Origin: CAVQBJ01 sp963710725
GTDB taxonomy: Bacteria > Actinomycetota > Thermoleophilia > Solirubrobacterales > Solirubrobacteraceae
Assembly (NCBI GenBank): GCA_963710725.1
Contig: CAVQBJ010000008.1
Span: forward strand, 496,001-560,000
DNA: 64,000 nucleotides
Direction: 5' to 3'
Shown: positions 7,664 to 16,268 of the stretch, piece by piece
Layout: every line of letters begins with the position of its first letter
How positions within the stretch are numbered: the stretch's first letter is position 1
The notes under the pieces: model-generated
What the model was told of the DNA's origin: nothing
The model's database searches: none
Seen by the model: only the letters and a program-made list of their open reading frames with translations
Program-made: the position numbers and the translations under genes

Positions 7664-9715
7664 CTAGTCGACCACGGAAGCGACGCCGAGCGGTTCAAGC
7701 AGTCCGAGCGCCGCCTGGTACGAAAGCACCGCGAGACCGGCGGCGGCGTCGCTGACCCCGAAACTGAGCACGAGGTCGTCCTCGCGGCGCGCCATACCGG
7801 CGCAGAACTCGACGCGATCGGTGGTGAACGTGAACGGCGGGGAGATCGCTGACAGCGCCAGGTCATCGTCGAGCAGGATGAGGCGGTGCAGGTAGCGCAG
7901 CGCGCTGCCCGCACGCACGACCTCGTGCACCACGAACATGTGGCCCGCGGGCGTGGGCACTCCCTGGGAGCCGCCGCGGAACGACCGCGCAAGCGCGGGG
8001 GCGGACGTACGGGCGCGCACGGCGGTCACCGCGCTGTCGGCATCGCAGTCCAACACGACCGTTGGCCCGCAGCTGTAGAGCAGCGCGAGCTCGCCGGAGA
8101 CGACGAAGGGCATCCAGTTCTTCTCGTGGCGCCTGGCGCCTGGGCCGCGCAGCACCCGAGCCTCGACGATGTCGCCGCCATCGAGCGTCAGCAACGCGAT
8201 CTCGCGGCGGTCGGTCGGGTTGCGGTCACAGACGGTGGCGGTGGCGTACCAGCGGTCGCCGAGCGCAAACAGCCGGCAGTCCTCGTAGCCGAGGATCTGC
8301 GAGGAGAACCGTTCGTCCGACCCGCTGCGGTCGCCGACGTGCCCGAGGGCGGTCACCGCAAGGTCGTCGTCGAGGTCCAGGAGGTAGTTGACGTTGTGGA
8401 GGACGCCGTCGCGATGGAGCACGCCCCGCTCGATGCGGTAGTTCGCCGTGCGCACGATCATGCGCAGGCCGCCGTGCGGCGAGTTGGCGATGCTGGGGTT
8501 GAACGCCGGCCACGCTGGGCGCACGTCGAGGTGCAGCTCGCCGATCTGCACGTCGGAGACGAGGCTCGACAGGCGCGGTGCGCCGTCGACGCGCGTGACC
8601 CGCCGTGCGGTCCGCGGAGCGTCGGTGAGCAGGAGCCGCATCTCGTGGGCGACGGCCGGCGGCAGTCCGGCGCTCTGCAGCAGCGCGCGGGCACCGGCCC
8701 GCGCCTCGCGCAGCTCGCCGAGCGCGGCGGCGGCCACGGCGCGCTCGAAGCGCAGACCCCACTCGTAGACGCGCCGGTGCACGAACAGCACGTCGGCCGG
8801 GTAGGTCACCTCCTCACCACGGGCGGCGAACAGGCGCGCGAGGGTGTGTTGGCCTCGGCGACGGTGCAGGCGCGCCAGCTCATACAGCGGCTCGGCCCGA
8901 GAGGGCCGACGCTCGAAGGCCTCGAGCAGAACGTCGGTGGCGCGCTCGCGGTCGTTGTCGGCGCGCAGCACGCCCTCCTGCAGCGTCGCGTAGAACACCT
9001 CCTCGTCCCAGCCGCCGAGCTCCACGCGGCGGCGGTAGTACTCGATCGCGAGGTCCACCTTGCCGAGGTCGCGATAGGTCTGAGCGAGATAGAAGATCGA
9101 GCGTGCGTTGTCAGGATCGCGCGCGAGGTCTCGCTTGAGCAGGCCGGCATCGCGCATCAGCTTCTCCTCGCGCGATGAGCCGTCGGCATGGTGCTCGATG
9201 CTCAGCTCCCGCAGCTCGACCTGGGAGAACTGACCGTCGGCGGCGATGTGCTCGTGCGTGGAGCCGACGTACCACCAGACGCGGTCGCCGCGCACGACAC
9301 GCACGACGCCGAAGTCGAGTGCGCCGGTCTCGCGAACCAGGTAAGCGTCCTCGGACAGCTCGGGCAGCGCGCCGTCGACGCGCACAGTCATGTCGGCATC
9401 GATGAGGAGCAGGTAGTCCGCGCTGTTGCGGGCGAGCTCGAGCAACTCGGTGCGGTTGTGGCCGAAGTCGGCCCACGTCGTCTCGTGCAGCTCGCCGGGC
9501 ACATCCGCGAGCTCGCGGGCGATCACCTGCTGCGTGCCATCGCTCGACCCCGTGTCGCAGATCACCCAGGCATCCACGAGCTCGCGCACCGAGCGCAGGC
9601 ACCGCGGCAGGATCGGCGCCTCGTTGCGCACGATCATGCAGAGGGCGATCGTCATGTTGGCGGGCGACGGGCGGATGGCGCGAGGGCCGCTCGCCTTGGT
9701 GGTGCGCTTGCTCAC
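7664..9715 (-). CDS. GT2 glycosyltransferase - TPR - beta-propeller fusion
   Basis: 683 residues from GTG 9715, which overlaps the upstream stop (GTGA). Residues 21-180 form a GT2 domain (MIVRNEAPILPRCL, DTGSSDGT 54-61, metal-binding DADM 106-109). Residues 200-345 are TPR-like helices (ARSIFYLAQTYRDLGKVDLAIEYY). Residues 385-670 resemble the five-bladed propeller of GH130-type phosphorylases/hydrolases (FNPSIA, GYEDCRLF, HEKNWMPF, LLYSCGPT, GGSQGVPTPAG, FCAGMA). The GT2 part transfers a sugar in the cytoplasm; the propeller may bind or process a mannose-type glycan. It is last in the minus-strand glycan operon. The exact donor and acceptor are not predictable from sequence alone. Confidence 0.85.
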   Translation of the reverse strand: MSKRTTKASGPRAIRPSPANMTIALCMIVRNEAPILPRCLRSVRELVDAWVICDTGSSDGTQQVIARELADVPGELHETTWADFGHNRTELLELARNSADYLLLIDADMTVRVDGALPELSEDAYLVRETGALDFGVVRVVRGDRVWWYVGSTHEHIAADGQFSQVELRELSIEHHADGSSREEKLMRDAGLLKRDLARDPDNARSIFYLAQTYRDLGKVDLAIEYYRRRVELGGWDEEVFYATLQEGVLRADNDRERATDVLLEAFERRPSRAEPLYELARLHRRRGQHTLARLFAARGEEVTYPADVLFVHRRVYEWGLRFERAVAAAALGELREARAGARALLQSAGLPPAVAHEMRLLLTDAPRTARRVTRVDGAPRLSSLVSDVQIGELHLDVRPAWPAFNPSIANSPHGGLRMIVRTANYRIERGVLHRDGVLHNVNYLLDLDDDLAVTALGHVGDRSGSDERFSSQILGYEDCRLFALGDRWYATATVCDRNPTDRREIALLTLDGGDIVEARVLRGPGARRHEKNWMPFVVSGELALLYSCGPTVVLDCDADSAVTAVRARTSAPALARSFRGGSQGVPTPAGHMFVVHEVVRAGSALRYLHRLILLDDDLALSAISPPFTFTTDRVEFCAGMARREDDLVLSFGVSDAAAGLAVLSYQAALGLLEPLGVASVVD

Positions 9716-11535
9716 GGCCACCGCCGTTGTGCGGCCGTCGCCTCCGCCACGGTCCACATCGCCAGCACGGCACGCTCACGAGCGTCGTTGACGGCGGCCG
9801 GGTGCCCGCACGCCGCAAGACGTCCGCGATCGATCCACAGCATGCGGTTCGGCGGACCGGCGAGCAGGCTCGCGTCGGACGCCACCTGCACGATCGCGGT
9901 GCCCTGCTCGGAGCGGAGCTGGGAGCTTCGCCCGCGCAGCCATTCGCGAAAGCTCGCATCCGCGCATGCCGGCAGACGATCGATGAGCAGCACCTGCGGC
10001 TCGGCCCACTGCAGCGCGACGGCAAACACGAGTCGCAGCAGCGCATCGACACTGCCCCACGCCAGCGGCTGATCGGCTTGCGGCGCCAGGCCCGCGAAGG
10101 CAAGCAGCTCCTCAGCCTCGCGAGTGGCCAGGCGCGAGTCGACGCCGTGGAACGTGCCGTACAGGATCGCGTTCTCGCGCACGCTCAGGCTCGGCTCGAG
10201 CGCGGCCGCGACGTCGGCGATCAGCACGACCCGGCCACGCGCGTGCACGGTCCCCGCGAACGGCCGGCTCAGTCCGGCCACGCAGCGCAGCAGCTCACTC
10301 GTCGTCAGCGCGTCGTCGCCGAGCACGCCGAGCAGCTGGCCGCGGCGCACATGCAGGGCGCCGTCGCGCAGCAGCACGTCCTCGTCGGCCAGCGCGCGGC
10401 CGAGCGGCCGATCGGGCTCGAGCGACGGGCGCTCGAGTGTCAGGCCGTCGAGCATCAGCGCGACATCACCCGGGACGCCCCCGCGCGGCGGCGCGGCGTG
10501 AGGCTGATCGCGCGGTGGCCCTGGCCCGGCGACGACCGCGGCACGCACAGTGGCGACGAGGTCACCGCCGAGGGCGCGGGCAGCCGGCGCGACAAGCGGA
10601 TCGCGAGTCAACCAATGCGGGCCCCCGGCCACGGTGCGCGCGGCATACAGACGGTAGCCGTCGCCGTCGTCGGCGGCCTGGTCGAGCAGGCGCGTGATGA
10701 CCTGCTCACGGGTGAACGGCGGCGCCACGGTCCACTCTGACGCGATCGCCACCCCAGGCGGAAGCGCAAGGAGGTCGATGACGCACTCCGACTGGACCGC
10801 GTCGCCGTCCGTCGGCACGAGCGTGCCGGGCGCCAGATGATCGATCTGAAACAGGCGATAACCGAGCGACTCCAGGCGGCGGCGCAGCTCCGCCGGTGAG
10901 GAGCCGAACACGGGCAGCATCCCGCCGTTGCACTCGAGCACGATCACCGGTCGCTGACCCCGCGCGAACGTTTGCGCCAGGCCGTCGAGCGCCGCCGGCT
11001 CGTTGCCCTCGACGTCCATCTTGATGACGTCGATCCGATCCCAACCGCGCGCACGCGCGAGCGCATCGACCGACACCCGCGGCACGGACTTGACCACGGC
11101 CCCCGGCGACTCCTCGGCCAGCGCCAGCCGGGTGTGGATGCCGGTGCCCATCATGGCGGCGGACGCGCCGGCCGCGCCGATGGCTCCGTGCACGGCCTGG
11201 AGGGCCACCTCGTTGTGCTTCGCGGCGAGGTCGAGCAGCCGGGCATGGCGCGGGTGGCCGTCCACGGAGATGACCTGCGCGCCCGTGCTCGCGGCCGGCA
11301 GCGAGAACGTCCCGAGGTGCGACCCGAGGTCGACGACGTGGCTGTCCGGGCCGACGAAGGATAGGAACGCACGGATCACGGGCTCGTCGATCCAGCCGTG
11401 ACCGAGCAACCAGCGGCCCACTGGATCGCCGTCGTTGGGGTCGAGGCAGAAACCGACGGGCGGACGTCCGGCGACACTGACCGGGTGATACACGAGACCG
11501 GCGTCCCGCACCGCGTCAGCGACGGTGGCGGTCAC
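9712..11535 (-). CDS. FkbM-type methyltransferase fused to degenerate Wzt-like ABC ATPase
   Basis: 607 residues from GTG 11535, overlapping the upstream stop (GTGA). Residues 60-260 are an FkbM SAM-methyltransferase (VVDLGSHLGTFSL, VISVDGHP, IKMDVEGNEPAALDG, VLECNGG). Residues 355-595 align by eye with the Wzt-type polysaccharide-export ATPase (LSVRENAILYGTFHGV, FAGL, FAVALQWAEPQVLLID, IDRGRLAACGHP), but the Walker A is GDDALTTSE (no Lys), the signature is WGSVD, the Glu after Walker B is Arg (LLIDRLP) and the switch His is lost (VASDAS). The ABC half should therefore not hydrolyse ATP and may be a docking or glycan-recognition module. The methyltransferase half probably O-methylates a sugar. 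Confidence 0.85.
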   Translation of the reverse strand: MTATVADAVRDAGLVYHPVSVAGRPPVGFCLDPNDGDPVGRWLLGHGWIDEPVIRAFLSFVGPDSHVVDLGSHLGTFSLPAASTGAQVISVDGHPRHARLLDLAAKHNEVALQAVHGAIGAAGASAAMMGTGIHTRLALAEESPGAVVKSVPRVSVDALARARGWDRIDVIKMDVEGNEPAALDGLAQTFARGQRPVIVLECNGGMLPVFGSSPAELRRRLESLGYRLFQIDHLAPGTLVPTDGDAVQSECVIDLLALPPGVAIASEWTVAPPFTREQVITRLLDQAADDGDGYRLYAARTVAGGPHWLTRDPLVAPAARALGGDLVATVRAAVVAGPGPPRDQPHAAPPRGGVPGDVALMLDGLTLERPSLEPDRPLGRALADEDVLLRDGALHVRRGQLLGVLGDDALTTSELLRCVAGLSRPFAGTVHARGRVVLIADVAAALEPSLSVRENAILYGTFHGVDSRLATREAEELLAFAGLAPQADQPLAWGSVDALLRLVFAVALQWAEPQVLLIDRLPACADASFREWLRGRSSQLRSEQGTAIVQVASDASLLAGPPNRMLWIDRGRLAACGHPAAVNDARERAVLAMWTVAEATAAQRRWP

Positions 11536-12533
11536 AGCTCGGCCAGCGCCACGTCGGCGAACCAGTAACGGAGTGGAAAACGCGAGGGAAGTCCCATCAA
11601 CGACGTCTCGTCCAGGTCGCGCAGATCGTAGTAGTTGCCGATCGAGCGCACGGCATGTGTCCCGTAGAGGACGTCCAGCACCAGGTGCGACGCGTCGGTC
11701 GGCCCGTCGGTGCTGCGGCGGTCCACGCCGTAGCGGGCCAGGATCGCCATGTAGTCCTCGACCGACAGCGGCGGCGGCGCCCACCGGGACGGGGTGCGAC
11801 CGCCGTGCAGGTCCTCGCTCTCGATGGTCAGCATGCGCCGGCTGTAGCGGATCGTCTCCCCCGCCCACTCCAGCCGAATCCCGAGGTGGTAGTCCTCGCC
11901 GCCCATCGGGTCGCAGAGCTCGTCCCAGCCGTTGACCGCGACGAGCAGATCTCGCGGCGCGGCGCAGTTCCCGTACAGCTGCCCGCCGGCGATCTGGACC
12001 GTCCCATCGCCAGCGGCCAGCGACCAGCGCGTATCCAGGCCGGAGTCGTCGGTGCGACTGTCGCTGAGCACCCCAGCTACGACCTCGATGTCGCGATGCT
12101 TCTGGTATGCGCCGGCGATCACCCAGCGCTCGCGTGCGGCCAGGCGCACCTGATCCCACCAGTGCGGCCCGAGCACCGAGCAGTCGTCAACGCACGCCAG
12201 GTACTCCCCGCGGGCGCACACGATCGCCGTGTTTCGCGCGCTGGCGGCGGCCCACAGCTCGTGGCGGCAGAGGCGGTAGGGGCCGTTCCACGGGTTCGGC
12301 TTGGCGGGCAGGTGACGGAAGGCAAAGCGCCCGGCGACGAGCTCGGTCACGCATTCGGCGCGCGGTCGGTCATACAGACCGTCGACGAACAGGACCTCGA
12401 CCGTCGGGTCCCCGTCGAGCTGGGCGGCGAGACCGTCGATGAACCACCGGAACTGGGGCTCGGCGCGATGGGTGATGTAGGCGATCGTCACCGACACCGC
12501 GGGAGACGCGACGGGATCCGGTGTGGCGGTCAC
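11532..12533 (-). CDS. GT2-like glycosyltransferase
   Basis: 333 residues from GTG 12533. It has a GT-A fold start (VSVTIAYITHRAEPQFRWFIDGL), a segment typical of GT2 (ASARNTAIVCARGEYLACVDD) with an acidic pair for metal/nucleotide-sugar binding, and GGEDYHLGIRLEWAG where family members carry the catalytic acid. It is cytoplasmic, with no membrane segment. First gene of the three-gene glycan operon; its stop overlaps the methyltransferase-ABC gene start (GTGA). It is divergent from the FkbM-GT92-GT11 gene across 98 bp, so the two units likely share a control region. Sugar specificity is unknown. Confidence 0.85.
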   Translation of the reverse strand: MTATPDPVASPAVSVTIAYITHRAEPQFRWFIDGLAAQLDGDPTVEVLFVDGLYDRPRAECVTELVAGRFAFRHLPAKPNPWNGPYRLCRHELWAAASARNTAIVCARGEYLACVDDCSVLGPHWWDQVRLAARERWVIAGAYQKHRDIEVVAGVLSDSRTDDSGLDTRWSLAAGDGTVQIAGGQLYGNCAAPRDLLVAVNGWDELCDPMGGEDYHLGIRLEWAGETIRYSRRMLTIESEDLHGGRTPSRWAPPPLSVEDYMAILARYGVDRRSTDGPTDASHLVLDVLYGTHAVRSIGNYYDLRDLDETSLMGLPSRFPLRYWFADVALAEL

Positions 12534-12631
12534 GCCGGGGACCGTACCGAGCGCGGGGGCCAGGCCCGGCCGGCGCCGCGCCCGCCCCGCAACGGGCGCC
12601 GCCCTGCGGCCCCCCGGGTAGTCTCGTATCC

Positions 12632-14851
12632 GTGACCAGTGCGCCGGGGCCGGAGGTGCCGTTCTCCGAGGATCAGCGCTACGACTACGACCTGAGCGCC
12701 GCCAGCGTGGTGCTCGACGCGGGTGCGTTCGAGGGGACGTTCTCGCGCGAGATCTCGCGGCAGTTCGGCTGCCGGGTGTTCGCGTTCGAGCCGATCCGCC
12801 GCTACTACGAGATCGCCTGCGCGCAGCAGGCGCCGGCGGTACGGGTCTTCAACTTCGGGCTCGGCGCGGGCGATCGGACGGAGACGATCTCGATTCGCGG
12901 CGACGGCTCGAGCATCCTGCTCGATGGGGAGGAGACCGAGCAGGTCGAGATTCGGGGCCTCGAGCGGGCTCTCGACGAGCTCGGCCTGCGCCATATCGAT
13001 CTCCTCAAGCTCAACGTCGAGGGTTGCGAGTACGAGATCCTCGAACACGCCGTGTCGACAGGCCTGGTCGAGCGCTTCGAGAACATCCAGGTGCAGTTTC
13101 ACGCCTTCGTGCCCGACGCCGAGCGACGACGAGAGGCGATCCGGACAGAGCTGTCCCGCACGCACCGCCCGACGCTCGACCATCCGTTCCTGTGGGAGAG
13201 TCACGAGCGGCGGCTACGACAGTACCGGCTCGCGGCGGCGACGCTGTTCCACAACGAGGGTCGTTACCTGCACGAGTGGGTCGAGTATCACCGCCTCGTC
13301 GGCGTGGAGCACTTCTGGCTGCACGACGATGCGAGTACCGACGGCTCGCGCGAGGTACTGGCGCCCTATGTCGACGAGGGAACCGTGGAGATCGTCGACT
13401 GGCCGATCCCCACGCCGGCCAACTTCATCGGCACCCAGGTGGAGGCGCAGCGCGACGCCCTGCGGCGAGCGACGGGGCGAGCAAAGTGGCTCGCGCTGAT
13501 CGACATCGACGAGTACCTGCTCCCGCGCGAGGACGATACGGTCGCGGCCTGCCTGGAGCGATCGTTCGGGCATGCCTGCGCCGTCTACATCAACTGGCGC
13601 AACTTCGGCCCCGGCGGCGTGCACCTGCGTCGGGAAGGGCCGACGCTGTCCCGGTTGACCGCGTGCGCTCCCGCGGTCCATCCCGACAACGCGATCGGCA
13701 AGAGCATCGTCAGGCCGCACGAAGCGCGCCTGGACGATCTGTGGCACCCCCACCACGTCCCGCTGGCCTCCGGAGCGGCCTACGCCAACGGCGACGGCGA
13801 CCTAGTGGTCAGCAGCGAGACCGAGCCGCGCCTGGACGGACACGTCCACGACCGTCTCTTGCGCCTGAACCACTACTCGATGCGCGACGAGGCGTTCTTC
13901 CGCTCGGTGCGGCTGCCACGCGCTCGCAGCATCGGCGCGGACGAATGGCTGCAGTGGCAGCACCACGAGGACTTCTCCCGCGAGGAGGACCACGAGATCA
14001 CCCGCTTCATCCGCGAGCGGCACCCGCGCGCGTACGGGCGCCTGTGGGCACGCCCCGAGGAGGACTGGCCGTCGCTCGGTCCCTACGTGAGCGCCCACAT
14101 CATGGGCGGGCTTGGCAACAACCTGTTCCAGGTGGCCGCGGCGTGCGCGCTCGCGTGGGACAACGGCGCACAGCCCGTCTTCCCAGAGTTCGAGCCCGGG
14201 TCCGAGCGGTATGAGCGGATGTTCCGCCGCTGCAATGTCGGTCCCGATCGGGGCGAATGGGTCGACTGGGCCGAGCCGAGCTACGCGTATGCGCCGGCCG
14301 CGTTCGTGCCCGACACGCGACTGGTCGGCTACTTCCAATCCGAGCAGCACTTCGCTCATCACCGCGGGCGGCTGTGCGAGCTGTTCGCACCCTCGCCCGA
14401 GGATCGCGCCCACCTGCGCGACGCCTACGGCGAGCTGCTGAGCGAGCCGGACACCGTCGGCGTGCAGTTGCGCTACTACCGCGACGAGTTCCCGTCCGGA
14501 GAGATGTATCCGCAATACGGCGAGGCCTACCTGAGGGCGGCGCTCGAGCACGTCCCCCGCGACGCGCTGTTCGTGGTCAGTTCGAACAACCTCGAGTTCG
14601 CCTCCGCGAGCCTGCCACCGCAGATGCAGCGTGTGGTCTTCCTGGAGGACGAACCGGACCATGTGCAGCTGCTGGCGCTCAGCGCGTGCCGCCACCAGAT
14701 CATCACCAACTCCTCGTTCGGTTGGTGGGCAGCGTGGCTGAACCCGTCGGCGCAGAAGGTCGTTGTCCGCCCGCAGGTGTGGGTACGGGGACTCCCCGAC
14801 GAGGACGTGTGCCCCGCGGACTGGATCGGAGTGACAGCGCCGCAGGCGTAG
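12632..14851 (+). CDS. FkbM methyltransferase - GT92 - GT11 triple fusion
   Basis: 739 residues from GTG 12632. Residues 20-185 are an FkbM methyltransferase (VLDAGAFEGTFS, FAFEPIRRYYE, LLKLNVEGCEYEIL). Residues 197-470 match GT92/DUF23 (LFHNEGRYLHEWVEYHRLVGVEHFWLHDDASTDGS, LIDIDEYLLP, NHYSMR). Residues 486-735 match GT11 alpha-1,2-fucosyltransferase-like enzymes (MGGLGNNLFQVAAACALA, VGYFQSEQHF, ITNSSFGWWAAWLNP), although the usual HxRRGD-type motif is replaced by VQLRYYRDEF. One chain thus combines one methyl and two sugar transferases, probably acting in sequence on one oligosaccharide. An in-frame ORF opens earlier (12521), but that part is Pro/Arg-rich non-coding sequence. Confidence 0.85.
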   Translation: MTSAPGPEVPFSEDQRYDYDLSAASVVLDAGAFEGTFSREISRQFGCRVFAFEPIRRYYEIACAQQAPAVRVFNFGLGAGDRTETISIRGDGSSILLDGEETEQVEIRGLERALDELGLRHIDLLKLNVEGCEYEILEHAVSTGLVERFENIQVQFHAFVPDAERRREAIRTELSRTHRPTLDHPFLWESHERRLRQYRLAAATLFHNEGRYLHEWVEYHRLVGVEHFWLHDDASTDGSREVLAPYVDEGTVEIVDWPIPTPANFIGTQVEAQRDALRRATGRAKWLALIDIDEYLLPREDDTVAACLERSFGHACAVYINWRNFGPGGVHLRREGPTLSRLTACAPAVHPDNAIGKSIVRPHEARLDDLWHPHHVPLASGAAYANGDGDLVVSSETEPRLDGHVHDRLLRLNHYSMRDEAFFRSVRLPRARSIGADEWLQWQHHEDFSREEDHEITRFIRERHPRAYGRLWARPEEDWPSLGPYVSAHIMGGLGNNLFQVAAACALAWDNGAQPVFPEFEPGSERYERMFRRCNVGPDRGEWVDWAEPSYAYAPAAFVPDTRLVGYFQSEQHFAHHRGRLCELFAPSPEDRAHLRDAYGELLSEPDTVGVQLRYYRDEFPSGEMYPQYGEAYLRAALEHVPRDALFVVSSNNLEFASASLPPQMQRVVFLEDEPDHVQLLALSACRHQIITNSSFGWWAAWLNPSAQKVVVRPQVWVRGLPDEDVCPADWIGVTAPQA

Positions 14852-14963
14852 GCCCGTGTGAGAACGTCGTCAGTCGCCCCACGGCGTCACGTCGTTCGCG
14901 ACCGCCAGGCCGTCCCGAAACCGTCGCTGATCCGAATCTCCCGGCGCGAGCGTATGAGGCTTC

Positions 14964-15338
14964 GTGAACATCAGTCCTCGAGCTCTGCTGGCGCCGGCAG
15001 CCGCCGCACTGGTGGTTGCGGGGGCCGCGCTCGTCCTCGCGAACGGCCCGGCGTCGTCGGCCTCGACGAGCGCGCCCGTGACGGGCACGTCTGCCACCCT
15101 CGTCATCAGCAACTTCCTTTACCACCCCGCGGTCCTGACGGTCAAAGCCGGGACGACGATCACCGTCGTCAACCACGACCCCGTCGAGCACACCGCGACG
15201 GACCCGAGCGGCGCCTTTGACACGGGCACCCTGAACCAGGGCAGCACGGCGCACTTCACCCTGAGCAAGCCCGGGACCTACGACTTCACGTGCTCCTTCC
15301 ATGCCTTCATGCACGGCGTGATCAAGGTGGTGGGCTGA
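14964..15338 (+). CDS. secreted cupredoxin (plastocyanin-like)
   Basis: 124 residues, GTG start. The signal peptide (1-33) is followed by one cupredoxin domain (residues 45-124). Type-1 copper ligands are visible: His in NHDPVEHT and Cys/His/Met in FTCSFHAFMHG. The family carries electrons or binds copper outside the membrane. The next gene begins 4 bp after the stop, so the two form an operon. The domain is well conserved; its redox partner is unknown. Confidence 0.9.
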   Translation: MNISPRALLAPAAAALVVAGAALVLANGPASSASTSAPVTGTSATLVISNFLYHPAVLTVKAGTTITVVNHDPVEHTATDPSGAFDTGTLNQGSTAHFTLSKPGTYDFTCSFHAFMHGVIKVVG

Positions 15339-15342
15339 GCCC

Positions 15343-15726
15343 GTGGCCGCCGCCGTGCCCCGCGTCCGCCTGATCGCCGCAGCGCTCGTCGCGGTGATCG
15401 CCGGCGTGCATCTCCAGCAGTACATCGACTTCATCAGCCAAGTCCCGACGATCGGCGTGCTGTTCCTGCTCAACGCGGCGGGCGGAGCAGCGATCGCAGT
15501 CGCCCTGCTGGGGCGCGAATCGCTGCTCCGACAGGCAGCGGCGCTCGGCGGCATCGGTCTGGCCCTCGGGTCGCTCGTCTCGATCGTCATCTCGATGCAC
15601 GGCGGCCTGTTCGGATACCAGGAGCCGACGCTGCGCCTGCCGATCCTGATTGCGATCGTCGCCGAGCTCGCAGCACTGCCTGTGCTGGTGTTGGTCACGG
15701 TCGGCGAGACCCGCCGCCAACGCTAA
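15343..15726 (+). CDS. small integral membrane protein, 4 TM
   Basis: 127 residues from GTG 15343, 4 bp after the cupredoxin gene. Four hydrophobic segments are visible at roughly 8-24, 35-54, 62-82 and 97-116, with conserved-looking HLQQYIDF after TM1. Proteins of this shape often sit beside secreted cupredoxins in actinobacteria and may act as its membrane partner (inference). No catalytic motif is seen. Confidence 0.8.
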   Translation: MAAAVPRVRLIAAALVAVIAGVHLQQYIDFISQVPTIGVLFLLNAAGGAAIAVALLGRESLLRQAAALGGIGLALGSLVSIVISMHGGLFGYQEPTLRLPILIAIVAELAALPVLVLVTVGETRRQR

Positions 15727-15823
15727 CGGGCTCGGCGCGACGGGCCGGTCAACCTGTTCGCGGCTTCCCGGGCCCGGTTCGGGGCGGCTTGCGTCACCCC
15801 GCCGGCGCGGGTAACTTCGGACG

Positions 15824-16219
15824 ATGCGGAAACGCGACCTCGATGCCCTTCACGAGATCCTCGCGGCTCGCGGCAGCTTCGGTCATCGCGAGCACCTCGA
15901 GCTTGCGTGGACCTACCTCGGGCTGTATCCGATCGCCGAAGCCACCGAGGTGATGGTCGCGGCGATCCGGCATGTGGCGCGTATACACGGGGCCGAAGAC
16001 AAATTCCACCAGACCATCACGCGCGCATGGCTCCACTTCGTCGCCGTACACGCGCAACGCTGGGGCGCGGACAGCTTCGAAGAGTTCTTGGAACGCAATC
16101 CCGACCTGCTCGACCGCAAGCTGATCGAGCATTTCTATTCGCGCGAGCTGATCCGCAGTGACGCCGCTCGCGCAATGTGGACCGTCCCCGACGTTCGCCC
16201 GCTACCGGCGTTCGCGTAA
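15824..16219 (+). CDS. conserved hypothetical helical protein
   Basis: 131 residues from ATG 15824. It is all-helical, with REHLELAWTYL at the N-terminus and EDKFHQTITRAWLHFV in the middle, followed by FEEFLERNPDLLDRKLIEHFYS and a C-terminal VPDVRPLPAF. The pattern HLxLAW...HxTxTxAW...PDLRPLP is familiar from conserved proteins of unknown function in actinobacteria. No membrane segment and no cofactor motif. Two conserved His and a Glu could form a metal or substrate site, but this is a guess. Confidence 0.75.
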   Translation: MRKRDLDALHEILAARGSFGHREHLELAWTYLGLYPIAEATEVMVAAIRHVARIHGAEDKFHQTITRAWLHFVAVHAQRWGADSFEEFLERNPDLLDRKLIEHFYSRELIRSDAARAMWTVPDVRPLPAFA

Positions 16220-16268
16220 GCCTGGTCGGCCCTGGCCGTCCCAGACAGCCGACGCTCGCGTTCGACTA

